A stretch of 7,367 nt of DNA from Bacillota bacterium (GTDB lineage Bacteria > Bacillota > Clostridia > Christensenellales > Aristaeellaceae), in contig JAEWWY010000104.1 in the NCBI GenBank assembly GCA_023458835.1, positions 1 to 7,367 on the forward strand. The letters are read 5' to 3'. The notes beneath the pieces are model-generated. The model was not told the DNA's origin, ran no database searches, and saw only the letters and a list, made by a program, of their open reading frames with translations. Position 1 is the first letter of the stretch. Each line of letters starts with the position of its first letter. Shown here piece by piece: positions 1-6,788 of the stretch. The translations under genes were made by a program, and so were the position numbers.

Positions 1-112
1 GCTCCTTGAGCTGCTCCCGCGTATACAGCGTGGCATCCCCCGGGGCTGCCAGCGCGCCGGCCGCAAACACAGTCAGGGCGCATATCAGGCAGAATAATGC
101 TGCTCTTTTCAT
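1..112 (-). CDS. Secreted protein, N-terminal fragment (signal peptide)
   Basis: Only the first 37 codons are inside the window; the gene runs off the left edge. The start at 112 is preceded by a very strong ribosome binding site, GGAGGAG at 126-120, with a 7-nt spacer. The translation begins MKRAALFCLICAL and has a classic Sec signal peptide: a short positively charged start (K2, R3), a hydrophobic core at about residues 4-18, and a small-residue ALA-A site that predicts cleavage after about residue 22. The mature part begins APGDATLYTREQLKE. There is no lipobox at the predicted site; the two cysteines lie inside the hydrophobic core. The product should be exported or surface-associated, but too little is visible to name a family. 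The gene follows cysS by 155 nt with a probable terminator between, so it is likely a separate unit. Confidence 0.72.
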   Translation of the reverse strand, partial: MKRAALFCLICALTVFAAGALAAPGDATLYTREQLKE

Positions 113-119
113 CCGTATT

Positions 120-126
120 CTCCTCC
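120..126 (-). promoter_or_regulatory. Ribosome binding site of the secreted protein gene
   Basis: GGAGGAG on the minus strand lies 7 nt upstream of the ATG at 112. It is a near-perfect Shine-Dalgarno match and fixes the start of a gene that is too short in this window to be called by length. Confidence 0.75.
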
Positions 127-225
127 ATTTTTCGCAACGTTCTTTTCCCGCCACTCCCCCATGGAAATGACTTCCAGAAAACAAAACGTATGCGTTCTGC
201 CTTTTGTTCCGCCGAAAATGTAAAA

Positions 226-254
226 TCGCGAAAACGGCAAAGCCATTTTCCCGA
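226..254 (-). terminator. Probable intrinsic terminator after cysS
   Basis: On the minus strand the two arms (254-242 and 238-226) can form a 13-bp stem with one G-G mismatch and one G-U wobble around a 3-nt loop; the inner nine pairs are continuous apart from the wobble. It starts 13 nt after the cysS stop codon and is followed by TTTTACATTTT, a broken T-tract. The stem is A/T-rich in its middle and the loop is minimal, so it is weaker than the terminator after hom. It probably closes the ppk1-cysE-cysS unit. The rest of the 113-267 gap shows no convincing -35/-10 pair. Confidence 0.55.
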
Positions 255-267
255 TCCCGCGCGATGA

Positions 268-1671
268 TTACACGCCTTTTCTAACCTTCTGCCCCTGCGG
301 CGTATCCTCCAGTATGTAGCCAAGCGCCTTAATCTCATCCCGCAATGTGTCGCTCAGCTTCCAGTCCTTGTTTTTACGGGCGGCCGCGCGCCGGTCCACA
401 AGCTGCCGCACATCCTCGGGCAGGCCGTCTTCCTTCTTCAGCAGCAGGCCCAGCACATCGGTAAGCGACAGCAGCATGTCATAGGCGGCCTTCACAGCGC
501 CCTTGGCGCTTCCTGCGTTCAGCGTCACGTTCCCGTCCCGCACCAGCTCAAACAGCGCGCCCAGGGCATCCGCCGTGTTCAAATCATCATCCATGGCCTG
601 ATCAAAGCGCTCCTGCGCCTTTTGCGCCCTTAACACAAATTCGCTTTCTTCCTGGTTCAGCTCCCTATCCTGCGCGGACTGCAAAAGGAAGGTGAACTGG
701 TCCCTGGCGGTGTACAGCCGGGTCAGGGATGCGTGGGCCTGGGCGATCATCTCCCTGCTGAAATTGACAGGGCTGCGGTAATGGGCCGACAGCATGAACA
801 TGCGCACAGCCTCCAGGTCGTACTCCCTGGCAATATCCCGCACGGTAAAGAAATTGCCCAGGGATTTGCTCATTTTTTCGTTGTCCACATTTATAAAGCC
901 GTTGTGCATCCAATAGCGCGCGTAAGGCTGCCCGGTAGCCCCCACCGACTGGGCGATCTCATTTTCATGATGGGGAAAAAGCAGGTCCTTCCCGCCGGTA
1001 TGGATGTCGAAGGTCTCCCCAAGGTATGTCATGGACATGGCGGAGCATTCAATATGCCAGCCGGGCCGGCCCAGGCCCCAGGGGCTTTCCCAGGCGGGCT
1101 CGCCGGGCTTTTGAGCCTTCCACAGGGCAAAATCCATGGGATCTTCCTTGTCCGTTTCCACATCCAGCCGCTGGGAGGCCCCTGCTTCCAGATCATCAAG
1201 GTTCTGCCCGCACAGGCAGCCGTAATCGGAGAAGGCTTTTACCCTGTAATACACGTCTCCGTTCACCGCGTAGGCGTAGCCCTTTGCGATCAGCCTGTCT
1301 ATAAGGGAAATGATTTGGGGGATATGTTCCGTGGCTTTGGGATGCACCGTGGCCGGGCGGATGCCAAGCGCCTTGGCATCCTCAAAATAGGCTTCGATAT
1401 ACCGCTCCGCCACATCCTTGACGGTGGTGCCTTCCTCGTTGGCCTTTTGAATCATTCTGTCGTCGATATCGGTAAAATTCTGAACGAAAGTCACCTCATA
1501 ACCCTTATGCTCCAGATACCGGCGCATGACATCAAAGAGGATAAACGGCCTGGCATTTCCAATGTGGAAGTAATTGTATACCGTGGGGCCGCAGGCGTAT
1601 ATGCCCACCTTGCCTTCCTTCAAGGGGATAAAGGTTTCCTTTTTCCTGGTTTGGCTGTTGTATATCTGCAT
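268..1671 (-). CDS. cysS: Cysteinyl-tRNA synthetase
   Basis: This cytoplasmic class I aminoacyl-tRNA synthetase joins L-cysteine to tRNA-Cys using ATP. The product is 467 aa, a normal length for bacterial CysRS. It opens with MQIYNSQTRKKETFIPL, the usual family start. The class I HIGH signature is HIGN at 36-39, a common CysRS variant, and KMSKS is at 266-270. The zinc site that selects cysteine is intact: C28, C209, H234 and E238 fall at the same numbers as the ligands of the E. coli enzyme. GWHIECSAMS (204-213) and HTGGKDLLFPHHENEIAQS (224-242) are hallmark blocks. The C-terminal part is the helical anticodon-binding region. The reading frame stays open upstream to an ATG at 1737, but 1671 is preferred: it has AAGGAGG 5 nt upstream, matches the family N-terminus, and avoids a 37-nt overlap with cysE. 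It lies 29 nt after cysE, so the two are almost certainly co-transcribed. Confidence 0.98.
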   Translation of the reverse strand: MQIYNSQTRKKETFIPLKEGKVGIYACGPTVYNYFHIGNARPFILFDVMRRYLEHKGYEVTFVQNFTDIDDRMIQKANEEGTTVKDVAERYIEAYFEDAKALGIRPATVHPKATEHIPQIISLIDRLIAKGYAYAVNGDVYYRVKAFSDYGCLCGQNLDDLEAGASQRLDVETDKEDPMDFALWKAQKPGEPAWESPWGLGRPGWHIECSAMSMTYLGETFDIHTGGKDLLFPHHENEIAQSVGATGQPYARYWMHNGFINVDNEKMSKSLGNFFTVRDIAREYDLEAVRMFMLSAHYRSPVNFSREMIAQAHASLTRLYTARDQFTFLLQSAQDRELNQEESEFVLRAQKAQERFDQAMDDDLNTADALGALFELVRDGNVTLNAGSAKGAVKAAYDMLLSLTDVLGLLLKKEDGLPEDVRQLVDRRAAARKNKDWKLSDTLRDEIKALGYILEDTPQGQKVRKGV

Positions 1672-1676
1672 GGGCT

Positions 1677-1683
1677 CCTCCTT
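1677..1683 (-). promoter_or_regulatory. Ribosome binding site that decides the cysS start
   Basis: AAGGAGG on the minus strand with a 5-nt spacer to the ATG at 1671. It lies in the 29-nt gap between the cysE stop and cysS, and selects this start over the in-frame upstream ATG at 1737, which lies inside cysE. Confidence 0.8.
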
Positions 1684-1700
1684 ACACGTAGGTGCATCAG

Positions 1701-2438
1701 TCATTTCGGCATCATATCGTCGGTTTCCTCCCGACATCGGTCAGCTTCCACGGGGCAATCGGGAGAATTTCTGTTGGCGCAGTCATCGCAGCCCAGCGTT
1801 TTGGCATGTTCCCGCAGGCATGCTTCCAAATGGGATAGCCTGGTGATCAATGCTTCCATCCGCTCCTGCACAGGGTCGGGCAGATTCACCTGGTCCAGGT
1901 CTACTTCGCCCGCCTTAAGCGGCTGCTTCTTTTTTACCACACGGCCGGGATTTCCCACCACCGTGCAGTTGGGGGGCACATCCTTCAGCACGATGGACCC
2001 GGCGCCTACCTTGCTGTTGTCGCCAATGGTGATGGGGCCCAGAATCTTTGCCCCCGCGCCAATGGTAACGCCGTTTCCGATGTTGGGGTGGCGCTTGCCT
2101 GTTTCCTTGCCTGTGCCGCCCAGGGTGACGCCCTGATAGATCGTCACGTTGTCGCCGATCACCGCTGTGTCGCCGCCCCCCACGCCGTCCCCATGGTCGA
2201 TGAACAGGCCTTCGCCGATCCTGGCGCCGGGATGGATCTCTATCCCCGTCCTGTTCCTGGAATGCTGGCTGATCAGCCTGGCAAGCAAAATGTGTCCTTT
2301 CAGGTAGTGCTTGTGCGCCCTGCGGTGGGCGCGGATGGCCTTCAGCCCGGGGTAGCACAAAAGCACCTCCAGGCGGCTCCTGGCCGCCGGGTCCCTTGTC
2401 AGCACCGCGTCAATGTCCTTCTTCCACTGCCCAAACAT
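1701..2438 (-). CDS. cysE: Serine O-acetyltransferase
   Basis: CysE transfers an acetyl group from acetyl-CoA to L-serine to give O-acetylserine, the first committed step of cysteine synthesis in the cytoplasm. The product is 245 aa. A helical N-terminal part (MFGQWKKDIDAVLTRDPAAR) leads into a left-handed beta-helix of hexapeptide repeats at about 65-165. Seen motifs are IEIHPGARIG (66-75), the catalytic pair D81-H82, VTIYQGVTLGGTGKETG (98-114), RHP (116-118, family active-site histidine H117) and VGNPGRVV (161-168). Two things are odd. The loop after DHG reads DGVGGGDTAVIG where most relatives have xGVVIGETAxIG, so the usual glutamate is aspartate (D90). The last 40 residues also hold five cysteines (207, 217, 220, 228, 235), including CDDC, which I do not recognise from the core family. 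The ATG at 2438 has AAGGAG 11 nt upstream. Other hexapeptide acyltransferases are possible relatives, but the neighbouring cysS and the motifs make CysE firm. Confidence 0.95.
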   Translation of the reverse strand: MFGQWKKDIDAVLTRDPAARSRLEVLLCYPGLKAIRAHRRAHKHYLKGHILLARLISQHSRNRTGIEIHPGARIGEGLFIDHGDGVGGGDTAVIGDNVTIYQGVTLGGTGKETGKRHPNIGNGVTIGAGAKILGPITIGDNSKVGAGSIVLKDVPPNCTVVGNPGRVVKKKQPLKAGEVDLDQVNLPDPVQERMEALITRLSHLEACLREHAKTLGCDDCANRNSPDCPVEADRCREETDDMMPK

Positions 2439-2474
2439 GAAAGCCCCGTCTCCTTATGCTCCGTCGTTTGCTTA

Positions 2475-2482
2475 CTTATATA
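2475..2482 (-). promoter_or_regulatory. Weak candidate -10 element upstream of cysE
   Basis: The 66-nt gap between the ppk1 stop and cysE contains TATATAAG on the minus strand, about 37 nt before the cysE start. No matching -35 hexamer was found at 16-18 nt, so this may be only AT-rich spacer. If real, it would let cysE-cysS be expressed apart from ppk1. No T-box-like or S-box-like leader can fit in this gap. Confidence 0.22.
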
Positions 2483-2504
2483 CGCAGGAATGCAAAGAAC
2501 TTTC

Positions 2505-4565
2505 CTATTCTTCTCCCCTAAGAAGCGCTTCCTGGCTGTTGAAACACTCCTCCCCCTCTTTCGGGGAAATGCGCTCATACGCGCCGTCCGGTTTCAGAAG
2601 CCAGGCTTTGGCCGTATCCTGCTTCTGCAGCGCCATCATGCGCAGGATGCGTTCCTGTATCCGCTCATCCCTGACAGGGAACAAAAGCTCTACGCGCCTG
2701 TCCAGGTTCCGGGGCATCCAATCAGCGGAGCTTAAATATATTTCCGGCTCGCCGGCGTTTTCAAAGCGGAAGATGCGGGCATGCTCCAGAAACCTGCCCA
2801 CAATGGAGCGGACGGTAATGCGCTGGCTCAGATCGCTGATGCCCGGCCTTAAGCAGCATACGCCCCGCACGGTAAGATCGATCTCCACCCCGGCGCGGCT
2901 TGCCTCATACAGCGCCTTGATCACCGCGGCGTCCACCAGGGAATTCATCTTGGCATCGATGCGGGCGGGCAGGCCCTTCTTCGCGTTGTCCCGCTCCCGC
3001 TTGATCAGCCTCAAAAACTCCGTGCGCAGCTTGCTGGGGGCGGGAGTCAGGAGGTTCATGGGCATCGTCTCGGAAAAGCCTGTCACCAGGTTGAAAAAGC
3101 GGCTGGCGTCCTCCCCCAGCTCGGGATCGGCTGTCAAAAGCCCCATATCGGTATACAGCCGCGCCGTCACATCGTTGTAATTCCCGGTGCCCAGGTGCAC
3201 GTACCGGCGGATGGCGTCCGGTTCACGCCTTATCACCAGCAGTATCTTGCTGTGGGTTTTCAGCCTGGGCAGACCGTAGATCACATGGCACCCGGCCTTC
3301 TCCAGGTATTTTCCCCAATGGATGTTGTTTTCCTCATCAAAACGGGCCTTCACCTCAAGCAGCGCCGTCACCTGCTTGCCACCTTTGGCGGCCTTCGCCA
3401 GCGATTCCACAATGGCGGAATGGCCGCTGACCCTGTACAGGGTCTGTTTGATGGCCAGCACGTTTTCATCCTGGGCCGCCTCCTCCGCAAAGCGCTGCAC
3501 AGGATCAAAGCTGTCATAGGGGTGATGCAGAAAAATATCGCCGCGCTTGAGCGTATCAAAAATGGAAGCTTCCTTCAGCTCATTTGGCGTGCCCGGCTCA
3601 AAGGGTGCATACTTCCACTTGTCAAAACCCGGCAGCGGATACATCTGCTTGAGCAGAAAGTCGAAATTGATGGGGCCCGGAATGCGGTAAATCTCCGTTT
3701 CCCCCACCTCAAAAGCATCCTGCAGCAGCGCCAGCATGCGCTCGTCCATGTCCGGGTCTATCTCCAGGCGGATCACCGCGCCCCACTTGCGCTTTTTCAG
3801 GCTCTGCTCAATGGAGATGAGCAGGTCGCACGCCTCCTCCTCGTCATAGGAAAGGTCCGCGTTGCGGGTAATGCGGTAGGGATGGCAGGCGATGATCCGC
3901 CGCCCCGGAAGCACCTGGGGCAAAAAGTGGCGGATGATCTCTTCCAGCAACAGGAAGGATGCGCCCGCGTCCTCCCCCGGAAGGCGCAGCGCCCTGGGAA
4001 TGAGGCCCGGCACCTGCACGGTGATAAACTCCGTCCTTTTCCCGCCATGGCTTTTCAAAAGCACGCCAAGGTTCAGGCTGCGGCCTGATAGCAGCGGAAA
4101 ATTGCGGCTGCCCTCCACCAGAACCGGCGTCAGCACCGGATAAACATCGCTTTGGAAAAAGCGCTCCGCAAACGCCGCCTGCTCTTCATTCAGATCAGCC
4201 CACGCCAAAAAGGAAAGGCCCGCTTCCGTAAGCTCCGGCAAAAGCTCCCCTGCCCATACGCGGTACTGCTCCTGCACCATCAGCCTTGTTGCGAGGGCGA
4301 TCTGCCGAAGCTGCTCCCGGGGCTTTAGCCCTGCCGGATCCGGCAGCTTCCAGCCTGCCGATACCTGATCGCGGATGGAAGCGACCCGGATCATAAAAAA
4401 CTCATCCAGGTTCGTGGATACGATGGACAAAAACTTCATCCGCTCGAAAACAGGGTTGTCCGGCTGCATCGCCTCCGCCAGCACCCGGCGGTTGAAGGCA
4501 AGCCAGCTTAATTCCCGGTTGATATACAGTTCCGGCGAATCCAGCGCTTTATCGCTGTCAGCCAT
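2505..4565 (-). CDS. ppk1: Polyphosphate kinase 1
   Basis: PPK1 reversibly moves the gamma phosphate of ATP onto inorganic polyphosphate, building the phosphate store used in stress survival and phosphate balance. The product is 686 aa, typical for the family. The N-terminal domain opens with the hallmark LYINRELSWLAFNRRVL (13-29). IFLHHPYDSFDPVQRF (344-359) begins the C-terminal catalytic half, which has a phospholipase D-like fold. The two key histidines are H438 in LKTHSK, the autophosphorylated one, and H595 in LEHARIFRF. They are 157 residues apart, exactly as in the E. coli enzyme (H435/H592). YVHLGTGNYN (455-464) is also typical. The ATG at 4565 is chosen because AGGAAGGG lies 9 nt upstream. 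The longer frame from 4658 would begin before the predicted promoter and inside the hom terminator. No exopolyphosphatase gene is visible nearby. Confidence 0.98.
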   Translation of the reverse strand: MADSDKALDSPELYINRELSWLAFNRRVLAEAMQPDNPVFERMKFLSIVSTNLDEFFMIRVASIRDQVSAGWKLPDPAGLKPREQLRQIALATRLMVQEQYRVWAGELLPELTEAGLSFLAWADLNEEQAAFAERFFQSDVYPVLTPVLVEGSRNFPLLSGRSLNLGVLLKSHGGKRTEFITVQVPGLIPRALRLPGEDAGASFLLLEEIIRHFLPQVLPGRRIIACHPYRITRNADLSYDEEEACDLLISIEQSLKKRKWGAVIRLEIDPDMDERMLALLQDAFEVGETEIYRIPGPINFDFLLKQMYPLPGFDKWKYAPFEPGTPNELKEASIFDTLKRGDIFLHHPYDSFDPVQRFAEEAAQDENVLAIKQTLYRVSGHSAIVESLAKAAKGGKQVTALLEVKARFDEENNIHWGKYLEKAGCHVIYGLPRLKTHSKILLVIRREPDAIRRYVHLGTGNYNDVTARLYTDMGLLTADPELGEDASRFFNLVTGFSETMPMNLLTPAPSKLRTEFLRLIKRERDNAKKGLPARIDAKMNSLVDAAVIKALYEASRAGVEIDLTVRGVCCLRPGISDLSQRITVRSIVGRFLEHARIFRFENAGEPEIYLSSADWMPRNLDRRVELLFPVRDERIQERILRMMALQKQDTAKAWLLKPDGAYERISPKEGEECFNSQEALLRGEE

Positions 4566-4574
4566 GATGTCGTT

Positions 4575-4582
4575 CCCTTCCT
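4575..4582 (-). promoter_or_regulatory. Ribosome binding site that decides the ppk1 start
   Basis: AGGAAGGG on the minus strand with a 9-nt spacer to the ATG at 4565. The alternative in-frame ATG codons at 4586 and 4658 lack a comparable site. Confidence 0.7.
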
Positions 4583-4595
4583 GCATATTTGTAAC

Positions 4596-4604
4596 AGTAT
4601 ACCA
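4596..4604 (-). promoter_or_regulatory. Extended -10 promoter of ppk1
   Basis: TGGTATACT on the minus strand is a full extended -10 (TGn followed by TATACT, one base from TATAAT). The best -35 at 17-nt spacing is poor (GTGCGA, 3 of 6 matches), which extended -10 promoters tolerate. It lies between the hom terminator and ppk1, and predicts transcription starting near 4589 with a leader of about 24 nt. It would drive ppk1 and, by read-through, cysE and cysS. Confidence 0.6.
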
Positions 4605-4655
4605 TATTTCGATCCGTTTCGCACGATGGCCGCGCAGGCCCAATACAATCCATAA

Positions 4656-4690
4656 CAAAAATGGACGGGAGCACGCTTCTCCCGCCCATT
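4656..4690 (-). terminator. Intrinsic terminator after hom
   Basis: On the minus strand the arms 4690-4679 and 4671-4660 form a 12-bp GC-rich stem (AATGGGCGGGAG with CTCCCGTCCATT, one G-U wobble) around a 7-nt loop, followed at once by a run of T. It starts 13 nt after the hom stop codon. This is a textbook Rho-independent terminator and separates the ECF-coaX-hom unit from ppk1. Confidence 0.9.
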
Positions 4691-4703
4691 GCGCATCTGC
4701 CGG

Positions 4704-5993
4704 TCAGTAGCTGCTTTTGCCCTCTACCCGGATCATGCGGTGGTAATCAACAATGGCGGGATCCAGTTCACGGAGCGCGGCCAGCATGGCCTGTTCCCGT
4801 GCCTTGTGGGTGATGAAAATCAAGGGCACATGGCCTGACTCCACCGACTCCTTCTGCAGCATGGAGGCAATGGAAACACCGTGCCTTGCGAAACAGCCGG
4901 ACACCTGGCTCAGCACGCCGGGGGCATCGATGGCGGACATGCGGATGAAATACTCGCTCTCCCAATCATCGCTGAAACACAGATCACTGGGCGGCTGATC
5001 CTCGTTGACGAAGGTGGGATGGGAATGGACGCCATGGGTGGCGGCATGGATCAGGTCGCTGACAACGGCGCTGGCGGTGGGCATATCCCCCGCGCCCCGG
5101 CCCTGGAGCATCATCTCCCGGCAGGCATGGCCGTACAGGTATACCGCGTTGAAGGAGCCGCCCACGGAAGCCAGGGGATGGGCTTGGGGAATGAATGTGG
5201 GATGCCCCCTTGCCTCCACCGTCATGCCATCCTTTTTGGCAATGGCCAGAAGCTTCAGAATAAGCCCCATTTCCTTGCCATAGGCGATGTCCATGGCGGT
5301 GATCTCGGTGATGCCCTGGCAATATACCTTGTCAAAGGGGACCCGGGCATGGAAGGCCAGGGAGGCCATGATGGACAGCTTGTAGGCCGCATCCATCCCC
5401 TCCACGTCGGAGGCCGGGTCCGGCTCCGCCAGCCCCAGGCGCTGGGCATCATACAGCACGGCTTCATAGCTCTCGCCGTTTTGCGTCATGCGGCTCAAAA
5501 TATAGTTGGTGGTGCCGTTGATGATGCCCATCAGCCTTGTGACGCGGTTGGCCTGCAGCGATTCGGTCAGCGTATGGATGATGGGGATAGCCCCGCATAC
5601 GCTGGCCTCGTAATACAGCCCCATGCCGTTTTCCTGGGCAGCCCTTTGCAGCTCCGGCCAATGCAGCGCCACGGCCATCTTGTTGGCGGTAACCACCGTC
5701 TTTTTGTTTTGGAGCGCCCGTAGCATATAGCTTGTGGCCGGCTGCTCGCCGCCCATGAATTCCACCACGATGCTGATGTCCGGGTCGCATAATACCGCAT
5801 CGGGATCGGTGGTCAGCACCTTCCTGGGCACGCTGGCATTCCGGGATTTAGTAAGATCCCGTACCAAAACCTTCTTGATAATGATTTTCAGGTCGTTGCG
5901 GTGGGCAAGCTCCTGCGCAAAGCCGGAAAGCAGCTCCCATACGCCGCAGCCCACGTTTCCGCAGCCCAAGAATCCTACCGTCACCGTTTTCAT
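4704..5993 (-). CDS. hom: Homoserine dehydrogenase (ACT domain)
   Basis: This enzyme reduces aspartate semialdehyde to homoserine with NAD(P)H, feeding methionine and threonine (and onward isoleucine) synthesis in the cytoplasm. The product is 429 aa, the usual size of the single-function Gram-positive form, with no aspartokinase fused. It has an N-terminal Rossmann dinucleotide-binding site, GFLGCGNVGCGV (7-18), then VTANKMAVA (101-109) and YYEASVCGAIPII (127-139). MGIINGTTNYIL (155-166) and EPDPASDVEGMDAAYKL (190-206) follow; D201 and K205 match the catalytic Asp/Lys pair of the family. The C-terminal ACT domain starts near residue 347 (EYFIRMSAIDAPGVLSQVSG), suggesting feedback control by an amino acid, commonly threonine. 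The ATG is 12 nt after the coaX stop. The modest binding site AGGGG (6007-6003) overlaps that stop codon, which points to translational coupling. Confidence 0.97.
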   Translation of the reverse strand: MKTVTVGFLGCGNVGCGVWELLSGFAQELAHRNDLKIIIKKVLVRDLTKSRNASVPRKVLTTDPDAVLCDPDISIVVEFMGGEQPATSYMLRALQNKKTVVTANKMAVALHWPELQRAAQENGMGLYYEASVCGAIPIIHTLTESLQANRVTRLMGIINGTTNYILSRMTQNGESYEAVLYDAQRLGLAEPDPASDVEGMDAAYKLSIMASLAFHARVPFDKVYCQGITEITAMDIAYGKEMGLILKLLAIAKKDGMTVEARGHPTFIPQAHPLASVGGSFNAVYLYGHACREMMLQGRGAGDMPTASAVVSDLIHAATHGVHSHPTFVNEDQPPSDLCFSDDWESEYFIRMSAIDAPGVLSQVSGCFARHGVSIASMLQKESVESGHVPLIFITHKAREQAMLAALRELDPAIVDYHRMIRVEGKSSY

Positions 5994-6005
5994 GGCTTCA
6001 CACCC

Positions 6006-6773
6006 CTACACGTTTCTTTCATAAATCAAGCGCAGGCCCTTGAGGGTCAGCAGGCCGTCCAGCTTGTCGATCTCCTTGGACTCCGGGGAGATAAGCCGCG
6101 CCATGCCGCCGGTTGCCACAACGTATGCCTTGTCGTTGCCGATCTCCTGCTTCATCTTGTTGATGATGTAGTTCACCTGGCCTACATAGCCGTAAAAAAG
6201 GCCGGCCTGCAGGTTTTGAACCGTGGTGCGGCCAATGACCGCATCCGGCCGGATCAGCTCAAACCTTGGCAGCTTGGCCGCGCCGGAGACCAGCGCTTCG
6301 CTGGCCAGCTTGATGCCCGGACAAATGCAGCCGCCCAGGAAGGCCCCCTTTTCATTTACCACACCAAAGGAGGTGGCTGTGCCAAAGTCGATAAAAATGC
6401 AGGGCCCGCCATATTGTTCATAGGCGGCGACCGCATTGGCGATGCGGTCGCTGCCCAATTCTCTGGGGTTTTCATATTTGATGTTGATCCCCGTGCGTAT
6501 GCCGGGCACCACGGTCATGGGCTCCTTGTGAAAATAGTTCTGGCACATATGCTCCAGCGTGAAGTTAATGGTGGGCACCACGCTGGAGATTACAACACCC
6601 TCCACATCCTCCATGGAGAGCCCGGCATGGGAAAACAGGTTGTGCAGCAGTATGCCGTACTCGTCGCTGGTATATGTCTTGCTGGTGGAGATGCGCCAAT
6701 ACTTCACCAGCTCCACCCCGTCAAACAGGGCGGTCTTGATGTTGGTATTGCCCACGTCCATGGTAAAAATCAT
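6006..6773 (-). CDS. coaX: Type III pantothenate kinase
   Basis: CoaX phosphorylates pantothenate with ATP in the first step of CoA synthesis. The type III form belongs to the ASKHA (acetate/sugar kinase, Hsc70, actin) fold, and is known to need a monovalent cation and to resist CoA feedback. The product is 255 aa, the normal length. Motifs in order are the N-terminal phosphate-binding MDVGNTNIKTALFDG (5-19), VVISSVVPT (60-68), PGIRTGINIKYENPRELGSDRI (90-111) with the catalytic aspartate D109, IDFGTATSF (128-136) with D129, GGCICPGI (147-154), and ATGGMA (220-225). The ATG at 6773 follows AAAGGGG (6790-6784) by 10 nt, and that site overlaps the stop codon of the ECF gene. The upstream ECF transporter may supply its substrate, and hom follows after 12 nt. 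Confidence 0.97.
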   Translation of the reverse strand: MIFTMDVGNTNIKTALFDGVELVKYWRISTSKTYTSDEYGILLHNLFSHAGLSMEDVEGVVISSVVPTINFTLEHMCQNYFHKEPMTVVPGIRTGINIKYENPRELGSDRIANAVAAYEQYGGPCIFIDFGTATSFGVVNEKGAFLGGCICPGIKLASEALVSGAAKLPRFELIRPDAVIGRTTVQNLQAGLFYGYVGQVNYIINKMKQEIGNDKAYVVATGGMARLISPESKEIDKLDGLLTLKGLRLIYERNV

Positions 6774-6788
6774 AATGGAAGGACCCCT

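Noticed and set aside
113..225. Small inverted repeats (for example AACG-CATA-CGTT and TGGAA-GTCAT-TTCCA) as an operator or riboswitch before the secreted protein gene
   Set aside because: Stems are only 4-5 bp and expected by chance; no known riboswitch core or -35/-10 pair was seen.
1672..1737. N-terminal extension of CysRS to an ATG at 1737
   Set aside because: The extra 22 residues do not resemble the family, would overlap cysE by 37 nt, and lack a good ribosome binding site. AAGGAGG sits correctly before 1671.
733..2136. Long plus-strand open frame (467 codons) opposite cysS and cysE
   Set aside because: It lies antisense to two genes with intact catalytic motifs, has no recognisable domain, and is rich in His, Gly and Pro as expected from reading GC-rich codons backward. 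It is a coding shadow.
3195..4088. Plus-strand open frame of 297 codons opposite ppk1
   Set aside because: It is fully antisense to the conserved PPK1 catalytic region and has no recognisable motif or good ribosome binding site.
4566..4658. N-terminal extension of PPK1 to an ATG at 4658 or 4586
   Set aside because: The longer form would begin inside the hom terminator and upstream of the predicted promoter. Neither ATG has a good binding site, while 4565 does.
4881..5723. Plus-strand open frame of 280 codons opposite hom
   Set aside because: It is a shadow of a complete homoserine dehydrogenase; its composition is Gly/His-rich and matches no family.
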